DNA of 64,000 nucleotides. Origin: Mycteria americana. Lineage: Eukaryota; Chordata; Aves; Ciconiiformes; Ciconiidae. The position numbers were made by a program, and so were the translations under genes. Below, in pieces: positions 14,153-25,700 of the stretch. Under the pieces are notes generated by a model, which searched no databases, was not told where the DNA came from, and saw only the letters and a list, made by a program, of their open reading frames with translations. Positions within the stretch are counted from its first letter, which is position 1; each line of letters begins with the position of its first letter. Location: the NCBI RefSeq assembly GCF_035582795.1, contig NC_134371.1, forward strand, positions 50,757,001 to 50,821,000, given 5' to 3'.

Positions 14153-15291
14153 TGTGATGGGTTGACCCTGGCTGGACACCAGGTGCCCACCAAGCTGCTC
14201 TATCACTGCCCTCCTCAGCTGGACAGGGGAGAGAAAATATAACGAAAGGCTCATGGGTCGAGATAAGGACAGGGAGAGATCACTCGCCAATTACTGTCAT
14301 GGGCAAAACAGACTCGACTTGGGGAAATTAGTTTAATTTATTACCAGTCAAATCAGAGTAGGATAATGAGAAAAATAAAAACTAAATCTTAAAACACCGT
14401 CCCCTCACCCCTCCCTTCTTCCAGGGCTTAACTTCACTCCTGAGTTCTCTACCTCCTCCCTGCCAGCGGCACAGGGGACGGGGAATGGGGGTTGCGGTCA
14501 GTTCATCACACGTTGTCTCTGCCGCTCCTTCCTCCTTGGGGAGAGGACTCCCCACACTCTTCCCCTGCTCCAGCGTGGGGTCCCTCCCACAGGAGACAGT
14601 CCTCCACGAACTTCTCCAACATGAATCCTCCCCACGGGCTACAGTTCTTCACGAACTGCTCCAGTGTGGGTCCCTTCCATGGGGTGCAGTCCTTCAGGAA
14701 CAGACTGCTCCAGCGTGGGTCCCCACGGGGTCACAAGTCCTGGCAGCAAACCTGCTCCAGCGTGGGCTCCTCTCTCCACGGGTGCACAGCTCCTGCCAGG
14801 AGCCTGCTCCAGCACGGGCTTCCCACAGGGTCACAGCCTCCTTCGGGCATCCACCTGCTCTGGCGTGGGGTCCTCCACGGGCTGCAGGGGGATACCTGCT
14901 CCACCATTAACCTCCATGGGCTGCAGGGGACAGCCTGCCTCACCATGGTCTTCACCACGGGCTGCAGGGGAATCTCTGCTCCGGCGCCTGGAGCACCTCC
15001 TCCCCCTCCTTCTTCACTGACCTTGGTGTCTGCAGGGTTGTTTCTCTCGCATATTCTCACTCCTCTCTCTGGCTGCAGTTGCGCAGGTTTTTTTTTTCCC
15101 CTTCTTAAATATGTTATCACAGAGGCACTACCAGCATTGCTGATGGGCTCGGCCTTGGCCAGCGGCAGGTCCGTCTTGGAGCCGGCTGGCATTGGCTCTA
15201 TTGGACACAGGGGAAGCTTCTAGCAGCTTCTCACAGAAGCCACCCCTGTAGCCCCTCCGCTACCAAAACCTTGCCATGCAAACCCAATACA
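14153..15291 (-). mobile_element. Solo LTR of an avian endogenous retrovirus
   Basis: The element runs from TGTGATGGGTTGACCC to AACCCAATACA on the plus strand, so it has TG...CA ends. The flanks are ACTGT and ACTCT, a 5-bp target duplication with one mismatch. Minus orientation is suggested by a TATA-like ATATTTAAGA (15113-15104) and an AATAAA (14342-14337). It is far more GC-rich than its surroundings. The interior has degenerate tandem units around GCTCCAGCGTGGG (about 14570-14960). No gag, pol or env is present, so it is a solo LTR left by recombination. Reading frames inside it of up to 243 codons are by-products of the repeats. I recognise the sequence type from bird genomes but will not name the family. 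Confidence 0.85.
14565..14960. repeat. Degenerate tandem units inside the LTR
   Basis: GCTCCAGCGTGGG or close variants (GCTCCAGTGTGGG, GCTCCAGCACGGG, GCTCTGGCGTGGG) recur about every 50-70 bp, each followed by a CCACGGG or CCATGGG and a CTGCAGGGG or CACAG-type segment. Units are diverged, so the array predates the insertion. Confidence 0.75.
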
Positions 15292-18200
15292 ACTCTATAA
15301 CTTTTTTCAATTTCCCATGGTAATTTCATACAGTTTATCAAATTTTCACTGCAGTATACCCTCTATCATATATATAGAGATAGCAGAAGGACCACTGGTG
15401 CGCTGTAAGCAATTCCTGTTCGATGGGAATCGGAACATTCTCCAGTAGATATTTATGCATTTAACTTCTGGGTAATACCTTTCATTTAGGTATTTCTCAG
15501 ATTAAAACAAAAAACCTACCCAACTTCTAAAATCCTTTAGATTTGGTAATCAAAATCCTCAGGGTCACTGAGTGAGGAGATTAGGATTTGACTAACTCTT
15601 AATTCAGGGTTTCTCGGGATCCGTATTCCAGAAATGAGGCTGTCCTCCTAGCTCTGAATGTGGTCACCTAGAAGATGAAGGAATTGTTATCAATGTAGTG
15701 TTGTAGTGGAAAGTGATTGCAGAGTCCACTAGAATTAAGTCTTTCTATTACCTTCAGTTAACATCAGGCTGAACTTGGTACTGAAAGCTCTTTTTATTTT
15801 TCTCCTCCCAAACAAGTATCTCACTTATTAGTTAATAAAAAATGGCCCCTTTTCTGTGAATGTCAGGCAGGTCATGTTTTTCTTAGTGGCAGACTGAGAA
15901 CATGCACATGATGGAGTTTATTTGATTTTAAAGAGCCATCACAGTCATGATGGAAGTTTTCATAGTGATATGTTATGTTTTTATCAGTAACCTCAAAAGT
16001 TGTCACCTGTTAAATAAACAAGCACACAGAAATCTTGTGGCTTCAAAATTGCCATTCTCCTGTATTAATTCATCTCTCTGATTAGTTCAAGATTTCTCTC
16101 CTCTGTCTTGAGCATAGCAAAAGTTTATATATAATTTGTTCTATCTCAACCAATCAATTAAGCCAGTAGAAAATAAAAATAAAAACCTGCAGAAGCTGGT
16201 AATCATCTATGCAAAGAGGCTTTTATAATCCATTTTGTACCTCCTATTACTTAACATAGCACTTGTAGGCTTGTGTGAACTTTGTGCACTCTGGAAGATA
16301 AGAGAAAACTGCCCCTGTGAAGAATATTGCCACAGTTGTAGTTCAAAGTGTCCAAGTTAATCAGAAAATGGTCTCCTGAATTTAGAAACTCCCTTTTTCC
16401 CATTAGTTATTTCTCAAAATAACTATTCAGAAATAACTCTGTGTGTTCTTGTCACTTTGTAAGTTCTTGGCAATGATACTACTTTTTTCTACAGGAGAAA
16501 ATAAGGACCGACAAGAATGTTTTCAAAGATGGAGAGTCTGGTTCCACATACCCATCTTTTAAACGCTTAGTGCAAGTCTGTTGGTTTTGGTGGCCGATTA
16601 GGAGAGTTATAAGTGAAATGAAATACATTGTACTTGTTATAAATAAAATTAAAACATATGATAAATTGATGTAACTGTATATTTTAACATGCTCATACTC
16701 ATAGTGCTAGACAGGCATTCTCATCAGGATCACAAGAGCACAGGGTTAGAGACTTAAGGGATCTCTGCAGCCAGTGAAGTATATCTTAATCCAGAATTGG
16801 AACTTTGACAATAACATATTCATTTTCTGTATGAACAAGTTGATTGCTCTCTAGTGGTTTGGAAATAGAAGAATTTCATTAATTTTTCACTTTTCCAGAT
16901 GTTTTTAGTGTCCTGTGCTTATGCGTCCCCTCCCTTCTTTCTCGCTTCACATCTTTGTCTTCCCTCTTGGTATTTCCTGTCCCTGCCCCATCATCCCCTC
17001 CACGTTTTCTGTTGATTGGTCTTTCTGTTTAATTATCTACTTGGCTAAAAGCTATGTAAATCGCAGAAAATTTAAGCTTTTGCTGAATCACAAAGTATCT
17101 CCCATCTCTCCTCATTTATTTGGAGATTCTGTAGGACCTGGTGATTTTACAAGGTCAGAAGGTGGTAGTTCAGAGTTCATGGTGCACTTGAGCAAAAGCA
17201 GAAGGCCTCCAGTGTTGGAGAAAAGATGGTTTGGGGAGAAAGCTATAATAGATTTGATTTAGATAGATACAGTACATTTATTAAAAGTTTAGGAAAGGTA
17301 CTGGCTTGACTTATTTTCTCAGTCAGATCACGCTTGAGTTTTCACAGAGCTGTTCTCTCTTATCACTAATAATTATCTCTTTTCTTTTTCTTTTTTTCTT
17401 GAAACCTTCAAGGCAACAGGAAATCAGGTGGTTCCAAGGCTGCCTGTTGGGCTAATTTAAATATCAGCTGGCAGAGCTGTGCAAAGCACGGGGAAATAAT
17501 TGAGATTGGATGGAAATGTGGCCACCTTTAGTCATGTACCTGTAACAGTCCTCAGCTGTGCTTTAAGAAAATAATACTTTGCCAGAAGGATACAAAGAGA
17601 GGTGATATGAAATTCTGCGTTATCAGGACTGAAGGAGATGATCTAGCATGATAGATTTTGGACCACTTCCAAACTGTGTCTAAAAAGTAAAAGTCTTTCC
17701 CTCATAATTCAGGCTGTTTAAAAAAAACCAAAAAATTCATTAATAACAATTGAGGTAAGCCACGAAAGCTAGAACACACAAGATGCAACTTTGGGTATAT
17801 ATGTAGAAAGCTGTGTGATTCTCCTGTCAGCTATTTTGATATTCCATTGGTACATGTACTTCACTGGGGTTGTTGCAGATATGAACTGGAGAAAGAATCC
17901 ACTGCCAGTAGGCAGCAGAAATGACTGTGGGACTTCTATTTTTGTTTACCACCGAACTCATACAGTAGATTATTCAGCACAATTAAAAATTATTCTAATC
18001 TAATGTGATAAATTCAGCTAGGATGGTTGACACAAGAGCTTGATATAGTGAGTTTCCTTTGGAGGGTGCCAAACACTCAAATGAAAGTAACCCCTTGGAT
18101 GAACAAACAACAGATTATTGTGAGAAATTCCAATTAAAATGTGTTCAGAAGTTTCATAGGTACAGCATACTGTGGTAGGTGAAGTCCTCTTTAAATTTAC

Positions 18201-21200
18201 CCTGAATAAGATCATATTTTAATGTTTTACTTCCTTAAACCTTCATATTTTCCAGGTCTTGGTACGCTAGATTAATATTTGCCTGAAAAAATGTAAAATA
18301 ATATGTAACATCAAGGGTAACTTGTAACATCTGTAAGCACAGTCTGCTTTTAGTTTAATGGCCCGGAAGTAGAAATCCTTCGTGAAAGATAATAAACTTG
18401 TGCGGCATTTATTAAAAACACTAAAATAACTGTACTGACTGGAAATTTTTTTTTCCCCCCTTCTAAACTCTTGGTTTCTCTAGGTTTTCCATTGGGTATG
18501 TAAGTAGGATTGAGGGCTTTTGCTGGAGGTTGATAATATTGTATTGCTAAATAGTTTTGTATTTTTCTTTTAAAGACCTGTTCACAAAAGCTCAGCATGG
18601 CAGGAATATCTTAAAATAGCACCAGGACTGGAAACAATGTGACTAAAATGTGAACAAACAGTTCTGGAAAGCACATACTTAGGGAGAGTTCTTCGTGGGT
18701 CAGGAAAAGCATCTGTATTTGAAGAGAGTTTTGCTGATTTGATTTGCTTTCATATTCCAGGGATCTCTGACAGGGTTGTTACTATTTGGAAATCTTAAAG
18801 AATTTAAACTGGAAGCTTCCCTGTGTCGCTTCAACCCTGTTTTGTTGCAGAATATACTGAAGTCTTCAATTTTTGTCCTAGACTTTTTTAAAGTCTTTTA
18901 ATCAGCCACTTCACTATCTAACTGTAAATGTAAATTCAGGTTTCTTTCTGTCGTTGGGTAGGAGCCAACAAAGTGTCTTAGGCAAAGGCATAAACTGAGG
19001 ACATACTACTAAATGAAGGTTTGTCACTATCAAGTTAGTGCAAATTTACAGCATACCATTACTGTCCATGAACTTTTGGGTGGTACTGGGAAATGAGGCT
19101 GAAGTATCTGCGTCAAGTTGTGTGGAGCAGGTCACCTTTTCTTTGTCCATTGTCATAACTAATTATGCTGCTCTAAACTTACACTCTGCCTTATTGAGAG
19201 ACTAACATGCTTGTGTAGGCTGTGCCTGGAGTGATTTTTGAGCCCTTACTTGCATGGTGGGAAGTTCAGTGTATGCAGAGATTCTTGCAGGACCAGAGGC
19301 CTTGGGTATAACATTTGGAATAGAAAGGCATAGGCTGGTATGATTACAGACAGTTAATGGGTCACACTTCTTTGATGTATGTAGGTTGTGTAAGAAATCA
19401 GTCTCAACCAACAAAAAATGGTCCAGGAAGACATGCTATTACTAAACTTGCTTACCTAAGCAGTTTCCCCCCTGTGTATTTTGAGATTTGTGCTAGCCAC
19501 AGGAGTTCTTTCACTAAGTTCAGAGTGCCTCAGAGTTATTTAAGCATGTTTGCTTCATCTCAGGAGATGTCTGACCTCTATCAATCAGAATATGCTCAGT
19601 GTGGTAGACCATGGTGGAGAAGATTTTTAACAAACCAATAATCATGAATGTTAACAATTTACTTGGTTTGGATTCCTTAAATGCTTTTCTTGTTGTGTTG
19701 CTAGATGTAACTCAAATGCAATGTGTGTCTCATTACGTTCATTCGAGTAGCGAAAAATCCAGTTAACCACCAGAAGAAATTCTAGGTTTCTCTGCTGTGT
19801 TTGTAATTCGTGTGTATCTGTAACTTGATCAGCCTGGTCTTTTAAGATAATTTGTGTCAGTACAATGGATGAAATTAGTCTGTACACAAAGACCTATAGC
19901 TCTTTTTGTTGGCTAAGAATCTAGCTTTCTTAAGCAAATTCAGTTATTGCATTTGTATGCTATAGTCTGTTCCATTTACAGTAGCTTTGCCTACCACTGA
20001 GATACAGTGAGATGCTTTTGCAATGATGGTAACAATTTGTACAGTAGTTTGGGGTTTTTTAAGATCTCCAGTCAAAAGCATCTTTCAAATGCTTTTAAAT
20101 ACAGTTCACATAAAAGTAGTAGTTCCTTTCAGAAGGTCAGCAAAATACACAGCTATGAATGTAAAAGATTTGTATACCATTACAACTGAATGCTGTTGTT
20201 TAGATTGGAGGGGATACATTAAAAGTTCTCTAGCCACTTCCTTGTGCCGTCAGGGGAAAGGTGCTCTTGAAAAGTCTACCCTCAATTTGTGTGCTCGTCA
20301 CTCTACCTTCAGCATATGTAAATGCTATAATACTTGCTATCATTCTGTAAGATGTGGCAGTGAAATGGTTAACTGTTAATTCTGGAATCAATGCCAGTCA
20401 GCTTTAAATGGGTACCCAGCCATTTGAGTTGGGAAATAAAGGTGGCAGGCATGTGCCACTAGTCCTTTAGCTGTGTTAGTCTGATAGGTCACAGGGGTTT
20501 GGAGCAGAGGGGGGATTTTTGGCCTTACTTGGCTACATTTTGATACTTCGATATGCTTTTGGTCTTGAGTCCTCACCAAGCCTCTTCTATGACTCCTTCT
20601 ATACCCAGTAACTTAATCTCTTCACGCTGTACATTGTTTCATGAAAGAGCCCTTCCAGTGAAGGTCTTTTTTTGTGGCATGGTTTGTTCCTGCAGACTTT
20701 CCTTCTCGTAAAGCTTGGGAGGAGGTGGTAAAAGACCTTGACTGTACAAAAGCACAAAGGATTTAGTCCTTGTTGAAAATGATTGTCCATTTTGAACCAC
20801 GTTTGTATGGATAAATACCACCCTGTTATGGTTCACAGAAGCAAAACTGAGGTGAAAAGTGATTCTTTACCAGGTTGTTTTTATCTGTTGCCTTCCTGTA
20901 TAAGCTACTACGCTCATTTATGTTTGTCTAAGAGAAGCCTTAGTTTTCTCTGAGAAAAGCAGAGAGAAGAGAAGAGTTTATCTCAGAATTTCTCTGGGCT
21001 CCCAGCATGTTTAAATAGTCTTGGCAGCAGGATGCCTCTTCTGGCATTATTCCACCAAAAATCTGCTGTCTAGTAATCTGTTGTAATTCAGACTGCTTGC
21101 AATTGCAGGGAGGACTGTTGAAAGAAGTGCTAAATGTATGCCACCTGCTCCCACGGTTAGGTGCTGTGAGTATTCAATATGAAGAAGAAAATGTTATAGA

Positions 21201-21414
21201 GAGCAGTGTTCACAGAAAGAACAGGATTGGTGGGCGAGCGTTCCTAGTTCTTTTTTAAATAATGCATGTGTTGCATATTTACATCAGTGTGTCAGTGAAG
21301 GGAACCTGTGAGCTTTGGCTCATATCCAGAGCTAAGAAAAAAATCCATAATGCACTGGGGAAAAATGTTGCATTTTAGTCTGCTATCCAGCTGGAGGCCC
21401 CTCTCTCTCTCCTT
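15292..21414 (+). other. Non-coding sequence between LTR and satellite
   Basis: AT-rich, with no conserved coding exon, RNA gene or clear transposon seen. The longest frames (about 115 codons near 16915 and 118 codons near 20023) show no domain or codon pattern and are taken as chance. Confidence 0.55.
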
Positions 21415-21653
21415 CTTCTCTCCTTCTCTCCTTCTCTCCTTCTCTCCTTCTCTCCTTCTCTCCTTCTCTCCTTCTCTCCTTCTCTCCTTCTCTCCTTCTC
21501 TCCTTCTCTCCTTCTCTCCTTCTCTCCTTCTCTCCTTCTCTCCTTCTCTCCTTCTCTCCTTCTCTCCTTCTCTCCTTCTCTCCTTCTCTCCTTCTCTCCT
21601 TCTCTCCTTCTCTCCTTCTCTCCTTCTCTCCTTCTCTCCTTCTCTCCTTCTCT
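21415..21653. repeat. Perfect 8-bp satellite (TCTCCTTC)n, about 30 copies
   Basis: This is an uninterrupted 8-bp period over about 239 bp, all pyrimidine on the plus strand. It is preceded by a CT run (21401-21412). Because 8 is not a multiple of 3, the translated frame repeats every 24 nt as LLLSFSPS; that is not a real protein. It lies about 1 kb before a BCAR3 acceptor. Confidence 0.98.
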
Positions 21654-22655
21654 TTTTTAAAATGTACTGTCTTTTAAGAGAGGGTATACTCTGATTCTTT
21701 GACCAATGTAGAACATGTTCCCTGCAATGAACCTGTTTCTCTTGGGTATCGTAGGCTTTTGAAACTCTTCAGCAACAGTAAAGATGGGCTGGAGTCCCCA
21801 GCCCTTGGAGAATGTAAGGAAGTCCAAAGAACTTCCCTCCACTGAGTGCTTATGAAAGAGTACATGACAACTCTCTAGAGAAGATACTGCACCTTACTTT
21901 GTTAGCAACACTGCATCCACAGAAAGGACTAATGGTCCAGAGTGGTCAGCATGGAAGCAGTACTCCAAGAAGAGATGAAGACTGAAATTTTCCACAAAAT
22001 CTTATAGTAGTTGTATAGTGGTGGTGGAGATACCTCCAAGCAGATCTCATGCTTCTTGTCCTAAGGGGCAACAAGAGCTTTTTTTCCCTTAAGAAGCTAA
22101 CATCTTGGACGTGCAGATTTAATGACCATTAGAAGTAAGCCCTTTAGGGTTGAAAATTTCTTTTGGCAAGGTTTTTTTAGTGCAACAGAAATACTGAACA
22201 GCTGTGTATGTCCAGGTTAGCCTGTCTTGATGCATTTGGAATGTTCTTAATTGGATGGGTTCAAAGGGGGTGGAGGGGGAAGAATCTGAATTGAAAATGG
22301 AGGTTTAAACAGGAGGAAGACTATTGGAGCAGGGCATTTGGGTCCAGCTCCATTTTTTTGGGTATAGTTAGAATTCTTACTGGGAAGAGGAAGTAAGAGA
22401 AGTAACTTTGTAGGTGTGTCATTATTAGCTTGGTGTACAGACAGAACACTTTGTTCTGTGCAGTGTATAACAATCACGTTATCTCACTGAATGCTGGATT
22501 TTGCAAATACAATCTAGAGCGAAGCCAAGCCAGCCTGCTAAAAGCAGCACCTGCATTCCAGTGGCTAGTGCAGGTCATGTGATGGAAGTTATAACCCAGG
22601 TAAAATGTTAATCACTAAACTTGGCACAGTTGAAGCTTTTAATCTTTTATTGCAG
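21654..22655 (+). other. End of the intron before the first BCAR3 exon in the window
   Basis: The tail of the intron, ending in TTTTATTGCAG. No exon or repeat was recognised. CCCAG|GTAAAA at 22600 looks like a donor but would leave an intron of under 60 bp. Confidence 0.55.
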
Positions 22656-22784
22656 TTTTCTAGGGAGAGGCAAGTTATGGACAACAGCCCAGAAAAACTG
22701 AAGAAGGAGTTAGAGGAAGAACTGCAGCTAAGTAGTGAAGACTTGCGTAGCCATGCCTGGTATCATGGACGTATTCCTCGGCAG
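22656..22784 (+). CDS. BCAR3: BCAR3 exon: helical lead-in and start of SH2 domain
   Basis: This 129-nt, 43-codon, phase 0/0 exon follows a TTTTATTGCAG acceptor and ends at CGGCAG|GTACGT. It encodes a charged helical stretch (PEKLKKELEEEL) and then SHAWYHGRIPRQ, the first strand and helix of the SH2 domain with the family's W-Y-H-G start. A second AG, 8 nt inside the exon, would shift the frame, so the first AG is preferred. An ATG at 22605 is in frame through the intron end, but nothing shows that it is used. Confidence 0.96.
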
Positions 22785-25700
22785 GTACGTGGTCTTTGCA
22801 TTGCCAAATGTGCTTTGAGCTTTTACAGACGAGCAGAATTGCACTAAAGTACTATACGCATCTCTGATATCTGCATTAATTTAGTAGAAGCATAATGCTT
22901 ATTTGTGTGAAAGCTATGGTATAAAATGAAGCATAAAATGAGGCTGAGAAAGGATTCACAGCTCGGCATAAAATGAGGCTGAGAAAGGATTCAGGGCGTA
23001 TGCTGCTAGAAAATGTAGATATTTCAGGATTTGTGTGCACTGAATAAAGGCGGAAATGGAATTTAAGCTTTATGTGAGAATACTATCCCCACATATTGTT
23101 CAGACACACTGACATTAATTTGGTTCAGTATTCTTAACGAAAATTAAAATGTTCTTGTTTATTTTCTTTCTTGCACTTGGAGTTTGGGGGAGGGAAAAAA
23201 ACCCACAACAAAATCTGTGCAATAACTTAATTTTGATCCTTAAAATCGTAGTTAATATGTTAAAGCTGCCGTTGGATCGGAGCTTGGGTTCCCGGAGCCC
23301 CTGGAGCTCCCCCTGCGGGCCTCCCTCCTGTGCGTGCCCGGCTCTCAGCAGAGCTGCGGGCTGCCGGCTGCCCTCCGCCGAAGGAAGGAGAGCAGGCACA
23401 GCACCCACGTACACCGCACTTAATCTAAACTGTTAGATGCGTAGGTTATCACATGAAAGACTAACTCAAAACAGAAAACCAGGATTTTTCTGACTCTTCC
23501 TAGTACTATGAAGTGTTCACAAAGAATAAAAAATGAAAGCTGCTGTCACTTAAGGTAATAATGAAAGGACAGTCTCTGGGGTCCTGTAGTAATAGCTTCT
23601 AAACTTCAGTGTGACTGTCTATTCAGATGCTTTAAGCTCTAAAATCCTGAGTCATTGCTTTCCCTTCATGCCTTATTTTCTATTAGCAAACTAGAAGAAA
23701 TATAGATGCAAAAGTGGGTCATGCTTCTGGCTGCTGGGCATTTTCCAAGAAGCCCCTCCAGATCTCTGCTGTGGGATGAGCTCTTAATTTTAGAATTGGA
23801 GACATCATTCTTCTACCACACTTCATGCTTTGCTTTTTATTTCTGGCTTGTGTTTGTCCTCCCAGAGCAGCCAAATTAAGTCCTATGTTTAAGAATATTT
23901 TGTTGCAATGTGTTGTTTGACTACTTGTTTTCTGATTCTGAAAGTATTTTTTTGTATAATTCTTTTTTCCTCAAAGGTGGCAGAAAGCCTCGTTCAGAGA
24001 GATGGAGATTTTCTGATTAGGGATTCTCTCTCCAGTCCTGGGAACTTTGTTCTTACCTGTCAGTGGAAAAATACCTCTCAGCATTTTAAAATCAACAGAA
24101 CAGTTCTAAGACTCAATGAAGCCTACTGCCGTGTTCAGTATCAGTTTGAACTTGAAAGTTTTGACAGTATCCCCGGCTTAGTTAGATACTATGTTGGGAA
24201 CCGCACACCAATATCAAAGCAGAGTGGAGCAATTATTTTTCAGCCTGTCAACAGGACTGTGCCTCTCAGGTGTCTAGAAGAAAAGTATGGTGTAACTCCA
24301 GTCCGACAAAAAGAGCCAAGTATCCCTGAAGGAAAAACAGAAACTGCAAAAAGGCTGAGTCTTGGTGTATCCAGCATGCAGTCCCCGGAGCAGAGCATAC
24401 CCAGAGGAAATCTGTTGAGGTACTTCAATTTTGCTGTCCTTAGGGAGGGAAATGAGGTAACTCTATCAGCTCCCACTATAAGTGATGTGAATTATCACTC
24501 TGATTTTAGATGGAAGACTAGACGTGAGGGTTTGCTCATTTTTAGCAAAGGATCTTTTAGGGCCTGGTTTTTGAAACTTCCTGATGTCGTTAAGAAGATG
24601 GTAACTACTTTGTGGTTATGGGGCTTGATCTTCAGAAAATTTAAGCTACATTAAGGAGGTAAAATAAGTGGGGATGGATGAAGCCATGATTTAAGTGGCA
24701 AGGCTGCACACAGTCTTCAGTCATCATGTGACCCCGAGCATGCCCCAGGTTTATGGGGAGGCTCTTACCCCTGATATTTGCATTGCAATAGTGACAAAAG
24801 AGTGCTTCCTGAATGCCATTTGATTGTCCTAGCAAAATAAAGTAATTCTACCAGACTGGTAAATGAGTGCAATAACCAGATTCTGAAAGTATCTTTGGAA
24901 AAACAAGATGCACGTCTGCAGTTCCAAAGGGACTAGTTGCTTAAAGATGGTGATGGCTTTGGCTCTGGTTCTCCATTTGCAAGTTGATGCAATTGAGGAG
25001 GGGGAAGGGATAATTCATTTAAAATCCACAGAGCAAGAGCACATGTAGACTCTGGAAGCACAACAGCAGTGCAGCTTGTTCCTCAGTGACTTGGCAAATC
25101 TTGACTAGTATAAGACAAAGGATTAAAATAAAATCTTGCTGCTGCTCCAGAGAAGTCTTTCTTTCCATATTTGACTTCTGCAATAAAAATACCAAGTGTG
25201 GGATAATGGGTCCTAATTTCAGCATCCAAATCAAATGTTTCATTAAAAAGTCTCAACATTCAAAGAAACACTCTCATGAATGCTGCAGGGTGACACATAC
25301 AGCCCATTTCATTGCTACCACAACAGCGTGAAGTACCTTTTATTCTTATAAGCTGCCCAAGTGGAAAGCTAATGATCCCTGCCCTGGTTATGATATATTC
25401 TGGCAATTAGTTATGTATGTTATGAGTGTTGGATATACTGATATGTTTTTGTTTGCATTTTTGTTTACCCTAGAAACAAAGAAAAAAGTGGTAGCCAGCC
25501 AGCTAGTTTGGATCATGTTCTGGAGAAAAGATTCCCTCTAAAGGCTCACCAGTCAGAGAGCTATCTGCTAATAGGTATGTTTTGTAATTAAATGTTTCAC
25601 ACTTAGAGTCTGTGTGTGCCCAGGTGGTCTGTTACACTTCAAACCAAAGTGAGACTGTTGAGTGTTCTGTGTCCTGTACATACAGTTATATTTAATGGCC

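Noticed and set aside
14485..15223. Overlapping frames of 118-243 codons on both strands
   Set aside because: They lie wholly inside the solo LTR and arise from its GC-rich tandem units. No viral or host protein domain is present.
16915..17262. 115-codon plus-strand frame with hydrophobic start
   Set aside because: The hydrophobic run comes from a pyrimidine-rich stretch. There is no family match and no splice context.
21308..21694. 128-codon frame with LLLSFSPS repeats
   Set aside because: It is the translation of the 8-bp satellite. An 8-bp unit has no stop in this frame, so the openness is trivial.
22605..22655. In-frame ATG upstream of the first BCAR3 exon in the window, as an alternative start
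   Set aside because: The sequence runs through a good TTTTATTGCAG acceptor and the exon matches human from FSRERQ on. No promoter signal seen.
24420..24654. Continuation of the SH2 exon frame past its donor
   Set aside because: TTGAG|GTACTT is a valid donor, the next exon matches human in phase, and the extension has no similarity to the family.
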